A DNA stretch of 42,367 nt, taken from NCBI GenBank assembly GCA_044346175.1, contig JBIIZQ010000017.1, positions 1 through 42,367 on the forward strand, written 5' to 3'. The DNA is from JBJTUH01 sp044346175 (GTDB taxonomy: Bacteria; Cyanobacteriota; Vampirovibrionia; Vampirovibrionales; JAJTHC01). A program made the position numbers and the translations under genes. The notes beneath the pieces are model-generated. The model was given only the letters and a program-made list of their open reading frames with translations, ran no database searches and was not told the DNA's origin. Of the stretch, positions 34,110-42,320 are shown one piece after another. Within the stretch, counting starts at the first letter, position 1; every line of letters begins with the position of its first letter.

Positions 34110-34259
34110 CGCACATAAGCCTCAAGCCTGAAAACTGATTCAGTTTGTGCTACCCCATCTTTTTGCTACACTGTAAGGGATAAAATACGTACAGAAGCGT
34201 TCCCGTATTGCGTACCCCCTCACACATACTTGGTTATAGACAAGGTAGCACCCTTCATC

Positions 34260-35384
34260 ATGTTAACTCAAACCTCACTACTTGATGATGCACAAACGGC
34301 CACTCACCATGCGTCCCCCAAAACAGGTAAATTGCTCCTTGATACCCTAAGAGGACATAAAGGGGTACGTCCTCCTGTGTGGTTAATGCGGCAAGCTGGA
34401 CGCTATTTACCAGAGTACCAACAGATTCGCCAACAGGCGGACTTTTTAACCATGTGCAAACGCCCAGATTTGGCGATAGAAATCACCATGCAACCTATCC
34501 GCCGTTATGGTATGGATGGTGCCATTGTTTTTTCTGATATTCTGATTCCTCTTGAAGCCATGGGGCTTTCACTCCAGTTTTTAGAGGCAAAGGGCCCTGT
34601 TTTCAGTAACCCCTTACGTACCCCTGAAGCACTCTCTCAACTCAAAGCCTTTACCCCTCAAGACGCTTGCTCTTTTTTGGGCGAAGCCTTAAAAGGCTTG
34701 CGGCAAGCATTACCCGACACCACCACGCTTCTCGGGTTTGCAGGGGCACCTTGGACACTTGCATCCTATGCCATTGAGGGAGAAAGTATCAAACAAGGAC
34801 GTTATCTAAAACAATGGGTCTATAACTATCCTGAGGCATTACACGCTTTGCTACTTACGTTAAGTGAGATGCTCATAGATTATTTAAGCTACCAAGTGCA
34901 AGCAGGCGCAGAGGCTCTACAGGTATTTGACTCTTGGGGAGGGATGATGCCTCCTACAGTCTATCAAACGTTTATTGCTCCTTACCAAACCCGAGTGATT
35001 CAAGGTGTGAAGGCACGTCATCCTGAAGTGCCTGTATTACTCTTTGTAAAGCACTCTCGGGGGCTTATCCCTCATATGGCAATGACAGGGGCAGATGGTT
35101 TAAGTATTGACGAACTTACAAGCCTCTCACAAGTAGATGCTATCCTTAGCCAGCATCCTGATGCCACCAAACGCCATCTCGTGATGCAGGGGAATCTTGA
35201 CCCACTTCTCCTCGCTACAGCAGCCCAACCCGCCATGGTCGCTCAAGCGACTCAAACCATGCTGGAGAGCGTCCAGCATTTGGCACGTCCCTATGTGTGT
35301 AATTTAGGGCATGGGGTGTTACCCTTCACACCTCCTGAAAACGTTGCGGCGTTTGTAGATGCCGTCAAACACTATCAGGCTTAA
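34260..35384 (+). CDS. hemE: Uroporphyrinogen decarboxylase
   Basis: HemE removes the four acetate carboxyl groups of uroporphyrinogen III to give coproporphyrinogen III in haem synthesis. The N-terminal signature RPPVWLMRQAGRYLPEY, including the substrate-binding Arg, is intact. DGAIVFSDILIPLEAMG, LLGFAGAPWTLASYAIEG, ALQVFDSWGG and VCNLGHGVLPFTPPENV follow in the usual order. The length of 374 is near normal. The ATG at 34260 is preferred over a TTG at 34230. The gene holds one ACCCGCCATGG motif near its 3' end. It converges on the minus-strand kinase-like gene, 56 bases away. Confidence 0.97.
   Translation: MLTQTSLLDDAQTATHHASPKTGKLLLDTLRGHKGVRPPVWLMRQAGRYLPEYQQIRQQADFLTMCKRPDLAIEITMQPIRRYGMDGAIVFSDILIPLEAMGLSLQFLEAKGPVFSNPLRTPEALSQLKAFTPQDACSFLGEALKGLRQALPDTTTLLGFAGAPWTLASYAIEGESIKQGRYLKQWVYNYPEALHALLLTLSEMLIDYLSYQVQAGAEALQVFDSWGGMMPPTVYQTFIAPYQTRVIQGVKARHPEVPVLLFVKHSRGLIPHMAMTGADGLSIDELTSLSQVDAILSQHPDATKRHLVMQGNLDPLLLATAAQPAMVAQATQTMLESVQHLARPYVCNLGHGVLPFTPPENVAAFVDAVKHYQA
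35228..35238 (+). repeat. ACCCGCCATGG motif, copy 6
   Basis: Within hemE, read in frame as Pro-Ala-Met-Val at a position that is not strongly conserved in the family. Confidence 0.75.
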
Positions 35385-35440
35385 GTCCTTAAGTGGGATA
35401 TAGTTACTTGAGTGATTGGTAAATACCCGTCATCAAGACA

Positions 35441-36517
35441 TTAGATAAACTGATTTTCAGAACGTAGGTAGCCTCTTAGGTCATCGTCTGAAAAGCCCAG
35501 CCTTGTGAAAGGTCCTATACTCGTGATGATATTGCTACGGCTTGTGTCTCCCGTAATGTCTAGGAGCTTTACTTGTTGGGTGGTAGGGTTATAAGCAAAG
35601 CCACTTGGGGTGAGGTCGGTTGTATGATTAAAGCCTCCCTTAAAGCGACGATGATGTTCACCGATTTTGCCATACGCTTGTTTCAGTTCAGAAAGCTTTA
35701 GGTCAGACCCCAGTTGATATCCAGAAGGAATCACTTCTTGTAAACCCGCCATGGCTGTGGGCGATGTCTCCTTTTTATGCCACTGAGGCGTATAGCCTGT
35801 ATAGCTACTATGTGGTAATACATAATTAGGGAACTGTGATTTCAGGGCTAACTCTCGGCGTGCTTTTTCAACCAGTTGTGGGTTTTCTCCCTTAGGATAA
35901 AGCTTCAAAACTCTTGGGGGAGGCTGTTGTCCCTGTTTTGAAGCAACACCATTTAAAAAGTATACAATCGCTTCTTCACCTGATACGGGGGTTTTACTGA
36001 CACGATAACGATAGGACTTTTTATCGGGATGAACCTCCGTGACAGGAGACCCCACGTCAATCTGGCGAAGAAGTCCTTGACGAGTCGTCGGATGTTGCAT
36101 CATATAATCCAGTTGGGCTTGCTGAAGCTCATACCGTGAAGTAGGTCGTTGAGGGGCATGCTTCAAAAAGGCTTCAAACCCTTTTTGATGTTTTTGTTTT
36201 TCGTTTTGAATGCGTGACTGTATATGAGCAGCTTCACTCTTATTTTTGGAAGCCCCTGTTCGCAAACGATGATACATCTCAGTATCGCCCGTATCAATCA
36301 GGCCTGTTTTCCAGAAAGTACGCCACGCCTTATGCCCTACCACAGGAATTTTAACGCTGGCTTGTGACACCTCTCCTAATGACGTTTTAATGGGGGTTGC
36401 AAACGTCAATTTAGGAGGATGTTTTAAAGGTTTTAAGCCACTCTGAAGCCGTTTCGCTTGCGTATTAAACTTGGCAAGCATACCTTTGCCTCGGGCAAGT
36501 GTCGTCATTGTCATCAT
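35441..36517 (-). CDS. Protein with a divergent kinase-like fold
   Basis: No standard domain is obvious in this 358-residue product, but the second half follows the plan of a protein-kinase or aminoglycoside-kinase fold. RVLKLYPKGE could be the beta-3 Lys, ARRELALK the helix-C Glu, LQEVIPSGYQLGSDL the hinge, HTTDLTPSGFAYN the catalytic loop (compare D-L-H-P-G-N), and VKLLDITGD the metal-binding D-x-x segment. The Asn of the catalytic loop is replaced by Gly, so activity is uncertain. The first 130 residues are basic and helical. I chose the ATG at 36517; the open frame runs to 36664 but overlaps the upstream gene and a terminator. An ACCCGCCATGG motif lies antisense within it. Confidence 0.5.
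   Translation of the reverse strand: MMTMTTLARGKGMLAKFNTQAKRLQSGLKPLKHPPKLTFATPIKTSLGEVSQASVKIPVVGHKAWRTFWKTGLIDTGDTEMYHRLRTGASKNKSEAAHIQSRIQNEKQKHQKGFEAFLKHAPQRPTSRYELQQAQLDYMMQHPTTRQGLLRQIDVGSPVTEVHPDKKSYRYRVSKTPVSGEEAIVYFLNGVASKQGQQPPPRVLKLYPKGENPQLVEKARRELALKSQFPNYVLPHSSYTGYTPQWHKKETSPTAMAGLQEVIPSGYQLGSDLKLSELKQAYGKIGEHHRRFKGGFNHTTDLTPSGFAYNPTTQQVKLLDITGDTSRSNIITSIGPFTRLGFSDDDLRGYLRSENQFI
35744..35754 (+). repeat. ACCCGCCATGG motif, copy 7
   Basis: Inside the minus-strand kinase-like gene, so antisense to it; the complementary strand codes Met-Ala-Gly-Leu. Confidence 0.75.
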
Positions 36518-36549
36518 AAAATACAATGCTCTCAAAAAGTAAAAGACAT

Positions 36550-36580
36550 AAAAAAGGGCAGGCTCAAAAAGAACCCACCC
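36550..36580 (-). terminator. Intrinsic terminator after the EF-hand gene
   Basis: Read on the minus strand, GGGTGGGTTC and GAGCCTGCCC form a 10-bp stem (three G-U pairs) around TTTTT, followed by TTTTTT. It lies 32 bases past the EF-hand stop and 33 bases before the kinase-like start. Confidence 0.8.
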
Positions 36581-36611
36581 TTTAATGAAACCCTTAACGC
36601 ATCCTAAATTG

Positions 36612-37148
36612 TTAAGGCTGTGTTTCTTGTCCTTGTGCAGTATCGGACGTTTGCAATAGCTCATACTGCTGCATCACAAACTGTGCAAGTTGTTGATGAA
36701 TGGCATCCAAATCATTGGACCCTTGTGCCTCACCCCCGCGCTGCTGATTATCCCCTTTCTGCTTACCATCATCCAGCATGCTCATGAGCTGCTGCATGGG
36801 GTCAAAGCCTTTCGTACCAGACATAAAAGGCATCCCCCCCATACTAGGAGGAGGTCCACCATCAAAACCAGGAGGCGGCCCTTGTAGCTTAAACCCACTG
36901 GCTTCAAGCTCTTTAACCGATAGCTTGCCATCCTCACCAGCGATGTTGTCAAAATCTTTCAGAAGATTCTGAATTTCCTGAGGTGCCTCACGCCCCGTTA
37001 ACTTTGACATTTTCTGAACATCTTTTTGAATATCCTCCTTAGACAGTGATATTTTACCGTCTTTGAAGTCTTTCATTTTTTGCATTTGTGCCTTCATATC
37101 TTGCATCATCTGAGACATATCAGGCATGCTAGAACCAATTTTCATCAT
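36612..37148 (-). CDS. EF-hand-like calcium-binding protein
   Basis: Two loops of this 178-residue protein fit the EF-hand plan: DFKDGKISLSKED near residue 28 (Asp, Lys-Asp-Gly, Ile, Glu spaced as in D-x-x-D-G-x-I-x-x-x-E) and DNIAGEDGKLSVKEL near residue 66, where an insert widens the first turn. Paired EF hands usually bind calcium cooperatively. The remainder is methionine-, glycine- and proline-rich (GPPPGFDGGPPPSMGGMPF) and then polar, with a final helix AIHQQLAQFVMQQYELL. There is no signal peptide, so it is probably cytoplasmic. A strong sigma-70 promoter and a terminator bracket it, so it forms its own transcript. The start may also be the next ATG (37145). Confidence 0.6.
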   Translation of the reverse strand: MMKIGSSMPDMSQMMQDMKAQMQKMKDFKDGKISLSKEDIQKDVQKMSKLTGREAPQEIQNLLKDFDNIAGEDGKLSVKELEASGFKLQGPPPGFDGGPPPSMGGMPFMSGTKGFDPMQQLMSMLDDGKQKGDNQQRGGEAQGSNDLDAIHQQLAQFVMQQYELLQTSDTAQGQETQP

Positions 37149-37254
37149 AAGCGTGGTACTCCACTTCAAGCGTATGCGTCATGTACTTCATTCACAGGTG
37201 TCATCCTAACTGAAGCTCCCCAAATTTTAACCGAGAGGACACCCTTAATAGAAT

Positions 37255-37283
37255 ATTATACATTTTTGTTCTTTTATTTACAA
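37255..37283 (-). promoter_or_regulatory. Sigma-70-type promoter of the EF-hand gene
   Basis: On the minus strand TTGTAA (37283-37278), exactly 17 bases, then TATAAT (37260-37255). This is the best matching -35/-10 pair I found in the window. Transcription would begin near 37248, leaving a leader of about 100 bases. Confidence 0.7.
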
Positions 37284-37364
37284 TAATACTTTGTAAGTCA
37301 TGCACTTAGTGGAAGCCACTCAAAACCTAAAGGCCTAGTTAGCTGTGTTGTCTGTGTGGCATCG

Positions 37365-37565
37365 TTAAAAAGCGGCACGTGTTAAGAGGTCAAACCCTTG
37401 TTGAATCATTAAAAAGCGGGCATGAGCCTGAACATCCGAACGTGGGCGACAATCTGGATGCCATTGCTTCAACAGTGCCTTGAAGCGTGCTTTTAAGTCA
37501 GCCTGTGTAAAGGGCCAAGAAAGCTCAAACAAGTACAGTGCTTGCTTAAAGGACAAACCCGCCAT
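37365..37565 (-). CDS. Minimal J-domain (DnaJ-like) protein
   Basis: This is a 66-residue protein that is little more than a J domain: ALYLFELSWPFTQADLKARFKALLKQWHPDCRPR holds helix II and the invariant HPD motif that stimulates Hsp70 ATPase, and RFLMIQQGFDLLTRAAF is helix III. No G/F region, zinc fingers or substrate-binding domain follows, so it could recruit DnaK only to a specific partner. The start ATG lies in the complementary strand of an ACCCGCCATGG motif. It is minus-strand, 160 bases from the divergent FAD gene and about 80 bases upstream of the EF-hand promoter. Confidence 0.75.
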   Translation of the reverse strand: MAGLSFKQALYLFELSWPFTQADLKARFKALLKQWHPDCRPRSDVQAHARFLMIQQGFDLLTRAAF

Positions 37566-37567
37566 GG
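37557..37567 (+). repeat. ACCCGCCATGG motif, copy 8
   Basis: Overlaps the J-domain start codon on the opposite strand; the complementary strand again codes Met-Ala-Gly-Leu. Confidence 0.75.
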
Positions 37568-37736
37568 GACCCTACTTCCATACATTGCCTTCAATACGCA
37601 TCACAAAACCAAGACTTGAACCTTCTGGTATAAGCCAAGTACACTAAAAGTTGTAGGGTAAGGCTCGTCTTAAACAAGCCTTACAGATAAAACATTTTCA
37701 AGTTAATAAAAACAATTTAAAGGGGTGCTTTGCCTC

Positions 37737-39464
37737 ATGTCTGCTTCCTTCAACCAAGTTCTCCAATCAACACCTCATGATGAAGCGGCCACACGCACAC
37801 AGACACCCTACGCACTCATTGTGCTTGGAGATGAGTTAGAGTCTATCGTACTTGCTCTTAGCTACTGTATGGCGTATGCCTCCGAGCATGGTAGCTTACC
37901 GCAAGTGTTACTCGTGCGTCCTGTAGTACCGATAGCCTCCCCCCCTTGGTTAGGTGGGCTTTGCACACGTGGAGGACTCAGCTATATGGATTTAACCCTT
38001 GACTGTTTACCGCCTCTCATGGCTTGGCTTCTCAAGCAAACCCCTTGGAAACGGGTAGCCCTACACCCTGAAGCACTCCATACCCTTTGTGAAAATTTAC
38101 TTCATGCACACGGTGTGAAGCAATGGTGTGTTGCACCAGAACAATTCCTCCAGTGGCGATTGACGCAAGACGATACTGCCGCCATGCCTTACGTCAAAAT
38201 ACCTACCGACCTTGACGGTCAAGAGGTCTTGCTTTGTGCAAGGTACTGGGTGGATACAACCCCTGATGGCTCTTTTCTACAAGCTCAGGGTTTACCCGCT
38301 GTGCAAGGTCTTGGGAATTTATGGGGAACGTCTGTTGCCCATAACGCTTTGGGGATTTCACCGATGCCTTGCCTTCACGGACTCACTGGTGAAGCACTCA
38401 TTTCATGGGAAAAAGCCATGCGGGTACGTCACGCTGATACACTGCCAACACTCCTAGACAAAGCTTTGCCTTACCATCCCACTTTACTCAAGGAAGCCTA
38501 CCTAACACGAGATTGTTTTATGCCCCTTGACCCCGACCCTGAAGCTGATTACATTGACATGCTCAACCCCAGTATTGGCGTATTATGGCACGCATGGCAA
38601 CAGGAGCAAGGGATTCTGCCTGAGACATGTCCGTACCAAGAAGCCCCTTGGTGGGTAGATGGTGGCAATATCGCCCGCTTAGGATGCTCTCCTCACGGTG
38701 GTGAATGTTTAGCATGGAACGGGATTGTGCTACGCCCAGAAAGCCTAGAGGAAGCTCTGAGCATATCACAAGGGCTACGTCCTGTGCCTGAACGTGCCTT
38801 TCAAGCGGTTGACTACTTCAAACGCTTCATTGAAACCACGTATGCCCAGCTTTTTGGTGCATGTCCACCACTGACCATGACATTGCCCCCCCATATGTAT
38901 GTGCGTAATAGTGTCCTTTTTCCATGTCAAACCACGGTGACAGGGGCAGGTTTATTTACAGGAGGGGTTTCTGCACAGGAAGCCATTGGATGGTTTTCCT
39001 ACTGGTTGGACTTTCGAGGTATCGACCTATGGAAACACCTAACGCTAACACACCCCTTGCCTAAAGCACGTTTCAATGTGGGCTTGGGGCAAACCCAACC
39101 TCTCGGACTTCCTAGTGCATTACAGCATGCTGTTTTTGTCGTTTCTCGTGCGGCAGGAGCGTCTCCATTAGGGCAAAGTGTATGTCGTATTGTACAACAT
39201 CAATGTTTATTGGCAGAAGCTTTGGGGGTTGCACTGGCAGACTCAAAAGGTGTCACACAGGGCTTTGCTAACCCTGTATCACAAGCCCAAGCGGTGCGGC
39301 ACACTTTACAAGCACGCCAAAGCATGTGGCATGTTGAAAACACACTCACCTGTGAACGCACCCTACAAGACATTGCGCAGGCATCCACACACGCACTCCC
39401 CCTCGCTTTAAAGCCCTATGACTTGCAAGACAAGCGTATCATGGGTATAGTGGATAAAGTTTAA
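37737..39464 (+). CDS. Divergent FAD-dependent oxidoreductase
   Basis: This 575-residue protein appears related to the FAD_oxidored family (PF12831). The first strand-helix reads ALIVLGDELESIVLALSYCMA, where the usual GxGxxG is reduced to GDELES, so the dinucleotide loop is atypical. WLGGLCTRGGLSYMDL resembles the conserved LGG..T.GG segment that follows, ARYWVDTTPDGSFL the D-x-T-G-D substitute, PPHMYVRNSVLF the Y-x-R stretch, and VVSRAAGASPLGQSVCRIVQ the C-terminal FAD-binding segment. The reaction is unknown. The ATG at 37737 is preferred, with AAAGGGG 11 bases upstream; a GTG at 37725 is possible. It stands opposite the J-domain gene and 60 bases before the cyclophilin gene. Confidence 0.65.
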   Translation: MSASFNQVLQSTPHDEAATRTQTPYALIVLGDELESIVLALSYCMAYASEHGSLPQVLLVRPVVPIASPPWLGGLCTRGGLSYMDLTLDCLPPLMAWLLKQTPWKRVALHPEALHTLCENLLHAHGVKQWCVAPEQFLQWRLTQDDTAAMPYVKIPTDLDGQEVLLCARYWVDTTPDGSFLQAQGLPAVQGLGNLWGTSVAHNALGISPMPCLHGLTGEALISWEKAMRVRHADTLPTLLDKALPYHPTLLKEAYLTRDCFMPLDPDPEADYIDMLNPSIGVLWHAWQQEQGILPETCPYQEAPWWVDGGNIARLGCSPHGGECLAWNGIVLRPESLEEALSISQGLRPVPERAFQAVDYFKRFIETTYAQLFGACPPLTMTLPPHMYVRNSVLFPCQTTVTGAGLFTGGVSAQEAIGWFSYWLDFRGIDLWKHLTLTHPLPKARFNVGLGQTQPLGLPSALQHAVFVVSRAAGASPLGQSVCRIVQHQCLLAEALGVALADSKGVTQGFANPVSQAQAVRHTLQARQSMWHVENTLTCERTLQDIAQASTHALPLALKPYDLQDKRIMGIVDKV

Positions 39465-39524
39465 CGACACGCTCTGTAGTGTTTTTCCCTTACCAAAAGC
39501 TTTAGTCTGGTTGCCTGGTTGCTT

Positions 39525-40421
39525 ATGTCCACATTTACTTTAAAGCGTCGTCTCTTTTTGGGTCTGTGTCTTTTAAATGTCAGCCTTTTGGTGTGGTGTG
39601 TTACACTCCCCTTTGCCAAAACGGCAAGTTTAAAACAACCACATCAAAGTATTGGTATCACCCTACATCCTAAGGGGGATACACGACCCACCATGATTTC
39701 TCAAGTGCATGAGGGACGACACTTTGGCTTAAGACGCAAACAGACCACAACGATTGACACGACCTCAGAAGCTTGGCTACTTGCCCATCCTCATCAAGCC
39801 GCCGTGAAACTCGACGTGCCTCAGGGGACGATTTACTTTCGACTCTTTCCGCAGGACTCCCCTCGTACGGTAAGCCATTGGCTTAAGCTCTATAAGAACC
39901 AGTGCTTCCCGAAAATGACTCCTGACGGTCATTTCACAGGGAATGCGATGGTGTTTCATCGGGTGGTTGAGGATTTTGTCATTCAAACGGGGGACCCCAC
40001 AGGTACAGGTCAAGGTGCTTGCCCCGCACCACCATTGGCTTTAGAGGTGCATAACAAACTGATTCATGAAGCTGGAACCGTTGCCATGGCACGCTCAACG
40101 CACCCGAACAGTGCGAGAAGCCAGTTTTATATTACCATGACAAAACAACCCGACCTTGACGGTAAATACGCCATTCTAGGGCGTGTGATTAAAGGCTTGG
40201 CGATTGTACCTCTTGTCACGCAAGGCACCTCGCTCAACAGTGTATCCCTTGTACCACTTGCCAGTATCAAGCCTGACCCCAAACCTAAAAAAGACAAAAC
40301 CCTCAAGCACGCTGCCCGAGTCAAGAAAGCTGTTGATACGTCTGTTTCAAAAGTTCAGGACGAGCTTCAGCCCACATTAAACCTTCCTAAGTTTCCGTTA
40401 TTGGGGCTTAATACACCATAA
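39525..40421 (+). CDS. Membrane-anchored or exported cyclophilin-type peptidyl-prolyl isomerase
   Basis: Cyclophilins speed cis-trans turning of X-Pro bonds in protein folding. An uncleaved or weak signal segment (RLFLGLCLLNVSLLVWCVTL) near residues 9-28 places the domain in the periplasm. The domain covers about residues 85-245: TIYFRLFPQDSPRTVSHWLKL, MVFHRVVEDFVIQTGDPTGTGQG, TVAMARSTHPNSARSQFYI and LDGKYAILGRVIKGLAIV are the conserved blocks, with the catalytic Arg in FHR and the Gln in SQFYI. A basic, lysine-rich tail follows. The likely start is the ATG at 39525. It follows the FAD gene by 60 bases and may be co-transcribed with it. Confidence 0.9.
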   Translation: MSTFTLKRRLFLGLCLLNVSLLVWCVTLPFAKTASLKQPHQSIGITLHPKGDTRPTMISQVHEGRHFGLRRKQTTTIDTTSEAWLLAHPHQAAVKLDVPQGTIYFRLFPQDSPRTVSHWLKLYKNQCFPKMTPDGHFTGNAMVFHRVVEDFVIQTGDPTGTGQGACPAPPLALEVHNKLIHEAGTVAMARSTHPNSARSQFYITMTKQPDLDGKYAILGRVIKGLAIVPLVTQGTSLNSVSLVPLASIKPDPKPKKDKTLKHAARVKKAVDTSVSKVQDELQPTLNLPKFPLLGLNTP

Positions 40422-40489
40422 CTTAACAGTGTTCTGTGTGGGGTACCAGCCTCATGACCCTCAAATAGCATGATAGACGCTTCCTTTAT

Positions 40490-40870
40490 ATGGCAAAGTT
40501 ACACTTCGGTACCTTCCTTGCAGCAGTCACGGTTATGGTTGTTCTCGTGCAAGGGTTTATGTTACATAGCCCTCTTTACATGATGGTGTTTAAGTGTTTG
40601 GCTTCAGGGTGGTTGATGTTATGGCTTGGCGGTATGGTACAACAGCGTTTTGATGCAGCGTGGCTCCAGTGGCAAGTAGAACAGCGTCTTGCAAAAACAC
40701 AACCACCAGAAGAAGCTTTGGGAGAAGAAGATATGCTAGAATCTTTTGGAGGTAACGAGACCACTCAAACGCCTTCAGCTTCAACCGCCATGCCTTTTGG
40801 AAACTCTACAACCCCCTCCGAAGATGTCAACCGAACCCTTCAAGCTACTTCTCAGCCCCCTCTCTCATGA
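40490..40870 (+). CDS. Unknown small membrane protein
   Basis: This 126-residue product has two hydrophobic helices, FLAAVTVMVVLVQGFML and MVFKCLASGWLMLWLGGMV, joined by a short turn (near residues 25-30), then a charged helix and a serine/threonine- and proline-rich, probably disordered tail. The topology is a hairpin with both ends on one side. I know no family that fits. It ends 20 bases before proB and follows the cyclophilin by 68 bases. There is no clear ribosome-binding site. Confidence 0.5.
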   Translation: MAKLHFGTFLAAVTVMVVLVQGFMLHSPLYMMVFKCLASGWLMLWLGGMVQQRFDAAWLQWQVEQRLAKTQPPEEALGEEDMLESFGGNETTQTPSASTAMPFGNSTTPSEDVNRTLQATSQPPLS

Positions 40871-40890
40871 CGTGAAAGCAACGACGTGCC

Positions 40891-42150
40891 ATGATACCTG
40901 CATTCTCTTCTCCTGATACCCCTGACCTCAGCCCCTATCTTCAGGAAATTGCACAAAATGCTCATAGGATTGTGGTAAAACTCGGTACGCAGGTCATTGT
41001 AGACGCAAGTATCAAAAACACGCCTCAAGCCTCCATGCCACCTTATTACTTATTGGCGGTGGACAGACTCCGTAACCTCGCTGCACAACTGATGCAACTG
41101 CATCGCCAAGGCAAGGAGGTTCTGGTGGTTTCTTCAGGTGCTGTAGGGCTTGGTCGTAGTGTGCTGGGCTGGCTGGATAAAACCCTCACGCTACCCGAAA
41201 AGCAAGCGGCTGCCGCTGTTGGACAACCCTTACTGATGCACATCTGGCGGGAGCTACTCAACCCGCTAGGGATTGCTACTGCCCAAGTTCTACTTACCGA
41301 TGAGGATTTTACCTCAAGAGAACGTTACTTGAACCTTGAAAAAACCCTCAATACGTTGCTCGCTTCAGGGGTGATTCCTATTTTAAATGAAAATGACACG
41401 GTTCATACCGCCGAGTTAAAAGAAGATGCCACCACGAAAAGCTTTGGAGATAACGACAGACTCTCTGCCCTTGTGGCTGCTAAAATGCAAGCAGATGTTC
41501 TTGTGATTTTAACCCAGGTTCCTGGACTTTTCACCGAAAATCCTGAGCTGTCACCCCATGCGAAGGCGATTCCTTTGGTGGATGCTTTTGATAGTCTTCA
41601 AGCCATCACTGTGGAGGGTCATTCTACGTTTGGACGAGGAGGCATGGGGGCGAAATTACAAGCCATTCGTATTGCAGCCATTGCCGGGGTTGACACCCTG
41701 CTCCTGTCGGGGTTAGAACCCAACGTGATTACTCAGGTTTTATTAGAGAAACACCCCCCCAAAGGCACCTTACTCTTGGGGCATGAAACCGTACGTTTGA
41801 ATCAGAAAAAACAATGGATTGGCTATGCCTCAGGCACCCAAGGTGTACTGGTGCTTCACCCTAAAGCGATAGAAGCCCTCTATAAGGGTGCAAGTCTACT
41901 GGCTGTAGGTATTTTAGAAGTGCAAGGAAACTTCCAAGCAGGCGCTGTGGTGTCCTTACAAAACGAACGCCATGAAGAACTCGGTAGAGGTCAAGTCAAG
42001 GTCTCCTCTCATATGCTGAGTCTGCTTAAGGGACATACCAATAAAAGCATTGCCAGTCTACCAACACGCCCTCATGGTGCTGATATTCCTGAAGAAATGG
42101 TGCATCGTGATGCCCTCGTTCTGTTTAACGAAAGTTCAAGCACTACTTAA
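40891..42150 (+). CDS. proB: Glutamate 5-kinase
   Basis: ProB phosphorylates glutamate with ATP in the first step of proline synthesis and is feedback-inhibited by proline. The kinase domain shows RIVVKLGTQVIVD, VLVVSSGAVGLGRSVLG, KQAAAAVGQPLLM, ERYLNLEKTLNTLL, IPILNENDTV, FGDNDRLSALVAA and GRGGMGAKLQAIRIAA, all family marks. A C-terminal PUA domain follows (from about residue 305: WIGYASGTQGVLVL and GRGQVKVSS). At 419 residues it is longer than the typical 370, with extra residues at the N-terminus (about 25), a short insert IKNTPQASMPPYY, and a longer tail. The start ATG is 20 bases after the small membrane protein gene. proA does not follow inside the window. Confidence 0.95.
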   Translation: MIPAFSSPDTPDLSPYLQEIAQNAHRIVVKLGTQVIVDASIKNTPQASMPPYYLLAVDRLRNLAAQLMQLHRQGKEVLVVSSGAVGLGRSVLGWLDKTLTLPEKQAAAAVGQPLLMHIWRELLNPLGIATAQVLLTDEDFTSRERYLNLEKTLNTLLASGVIPILNENDTVHTAELKEDATTKSFGDNDRLSALVAAKMQADVLVILTQVPGLFTENPELSPHAKAIPLVDAFDSLQAITVEGHSTFGRGGMGAKLQAIRIAAIAGVDTLLLSGLEPNVITQVLLEKHPPKGTLLLGHETVRLNQKKQWIGYASGTQGVLVLHPKAIEALYKGASLLAVGILEVQGNFQAGAVVSLQNERHEELGRGQVKVSSHMLSLLKGHTNKSIASLPTRPHGADIPEEMVHRDALVLFNESSSTT

Positions 42151-42240
42151 CTAGGGGCTGTTTGCAAAAAGTCGGAAATCCAAACGGGATGGTCACCCCC
42201 CCACCCAAAACCATGACGTACTCCCCATCGTACCCCCCAA
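42151..42240. other. Spacer between proB and the terminal repeats
   Basis: No gene is seen. A GC-rich stretch (CCCCCCCACCC near 42197) resembles the sequence before the second palindromic unit, so the tandem repeat may begin here. Confidence 0.3.
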
Positions 42241-42275
42241 CGTAGGGGAGGGTTTGTAACCCTCCCGCAAACCCC
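42241..42275. repeat. Palindromic repeat unit A
   Basis: 35 bases, identical to unit B 80 bases downstream. The core is GGGAGGGTT, then TGT, then AACCCTCCC, a perfect 9-bp hairpin on either strand. It lies just after proB and could limit read-through or be a REP-type element. Confidence 0.75.
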
Positions 42276-42320
42276 GCCGTGAAACCGACACCCCCACCCA
42301 AAACCCCGCCGTACCCCCAT

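Noticed and set aside
36518..36664. Upstream extension of the kinase-like gene by 49 codons
   Set aside because: It would overlap the EF-hand gene and run through the intrinsic terminator; the methionines at 36517 and 36514 are better starts.
42153..42180. GGGGCTGTTTGCAAAAAG after proB resembles the terminal repeat of some insertion sequences
   Set aside because: No matching inverted end or transposase before the window closes, and the next bases belong to the palindromic repeats.
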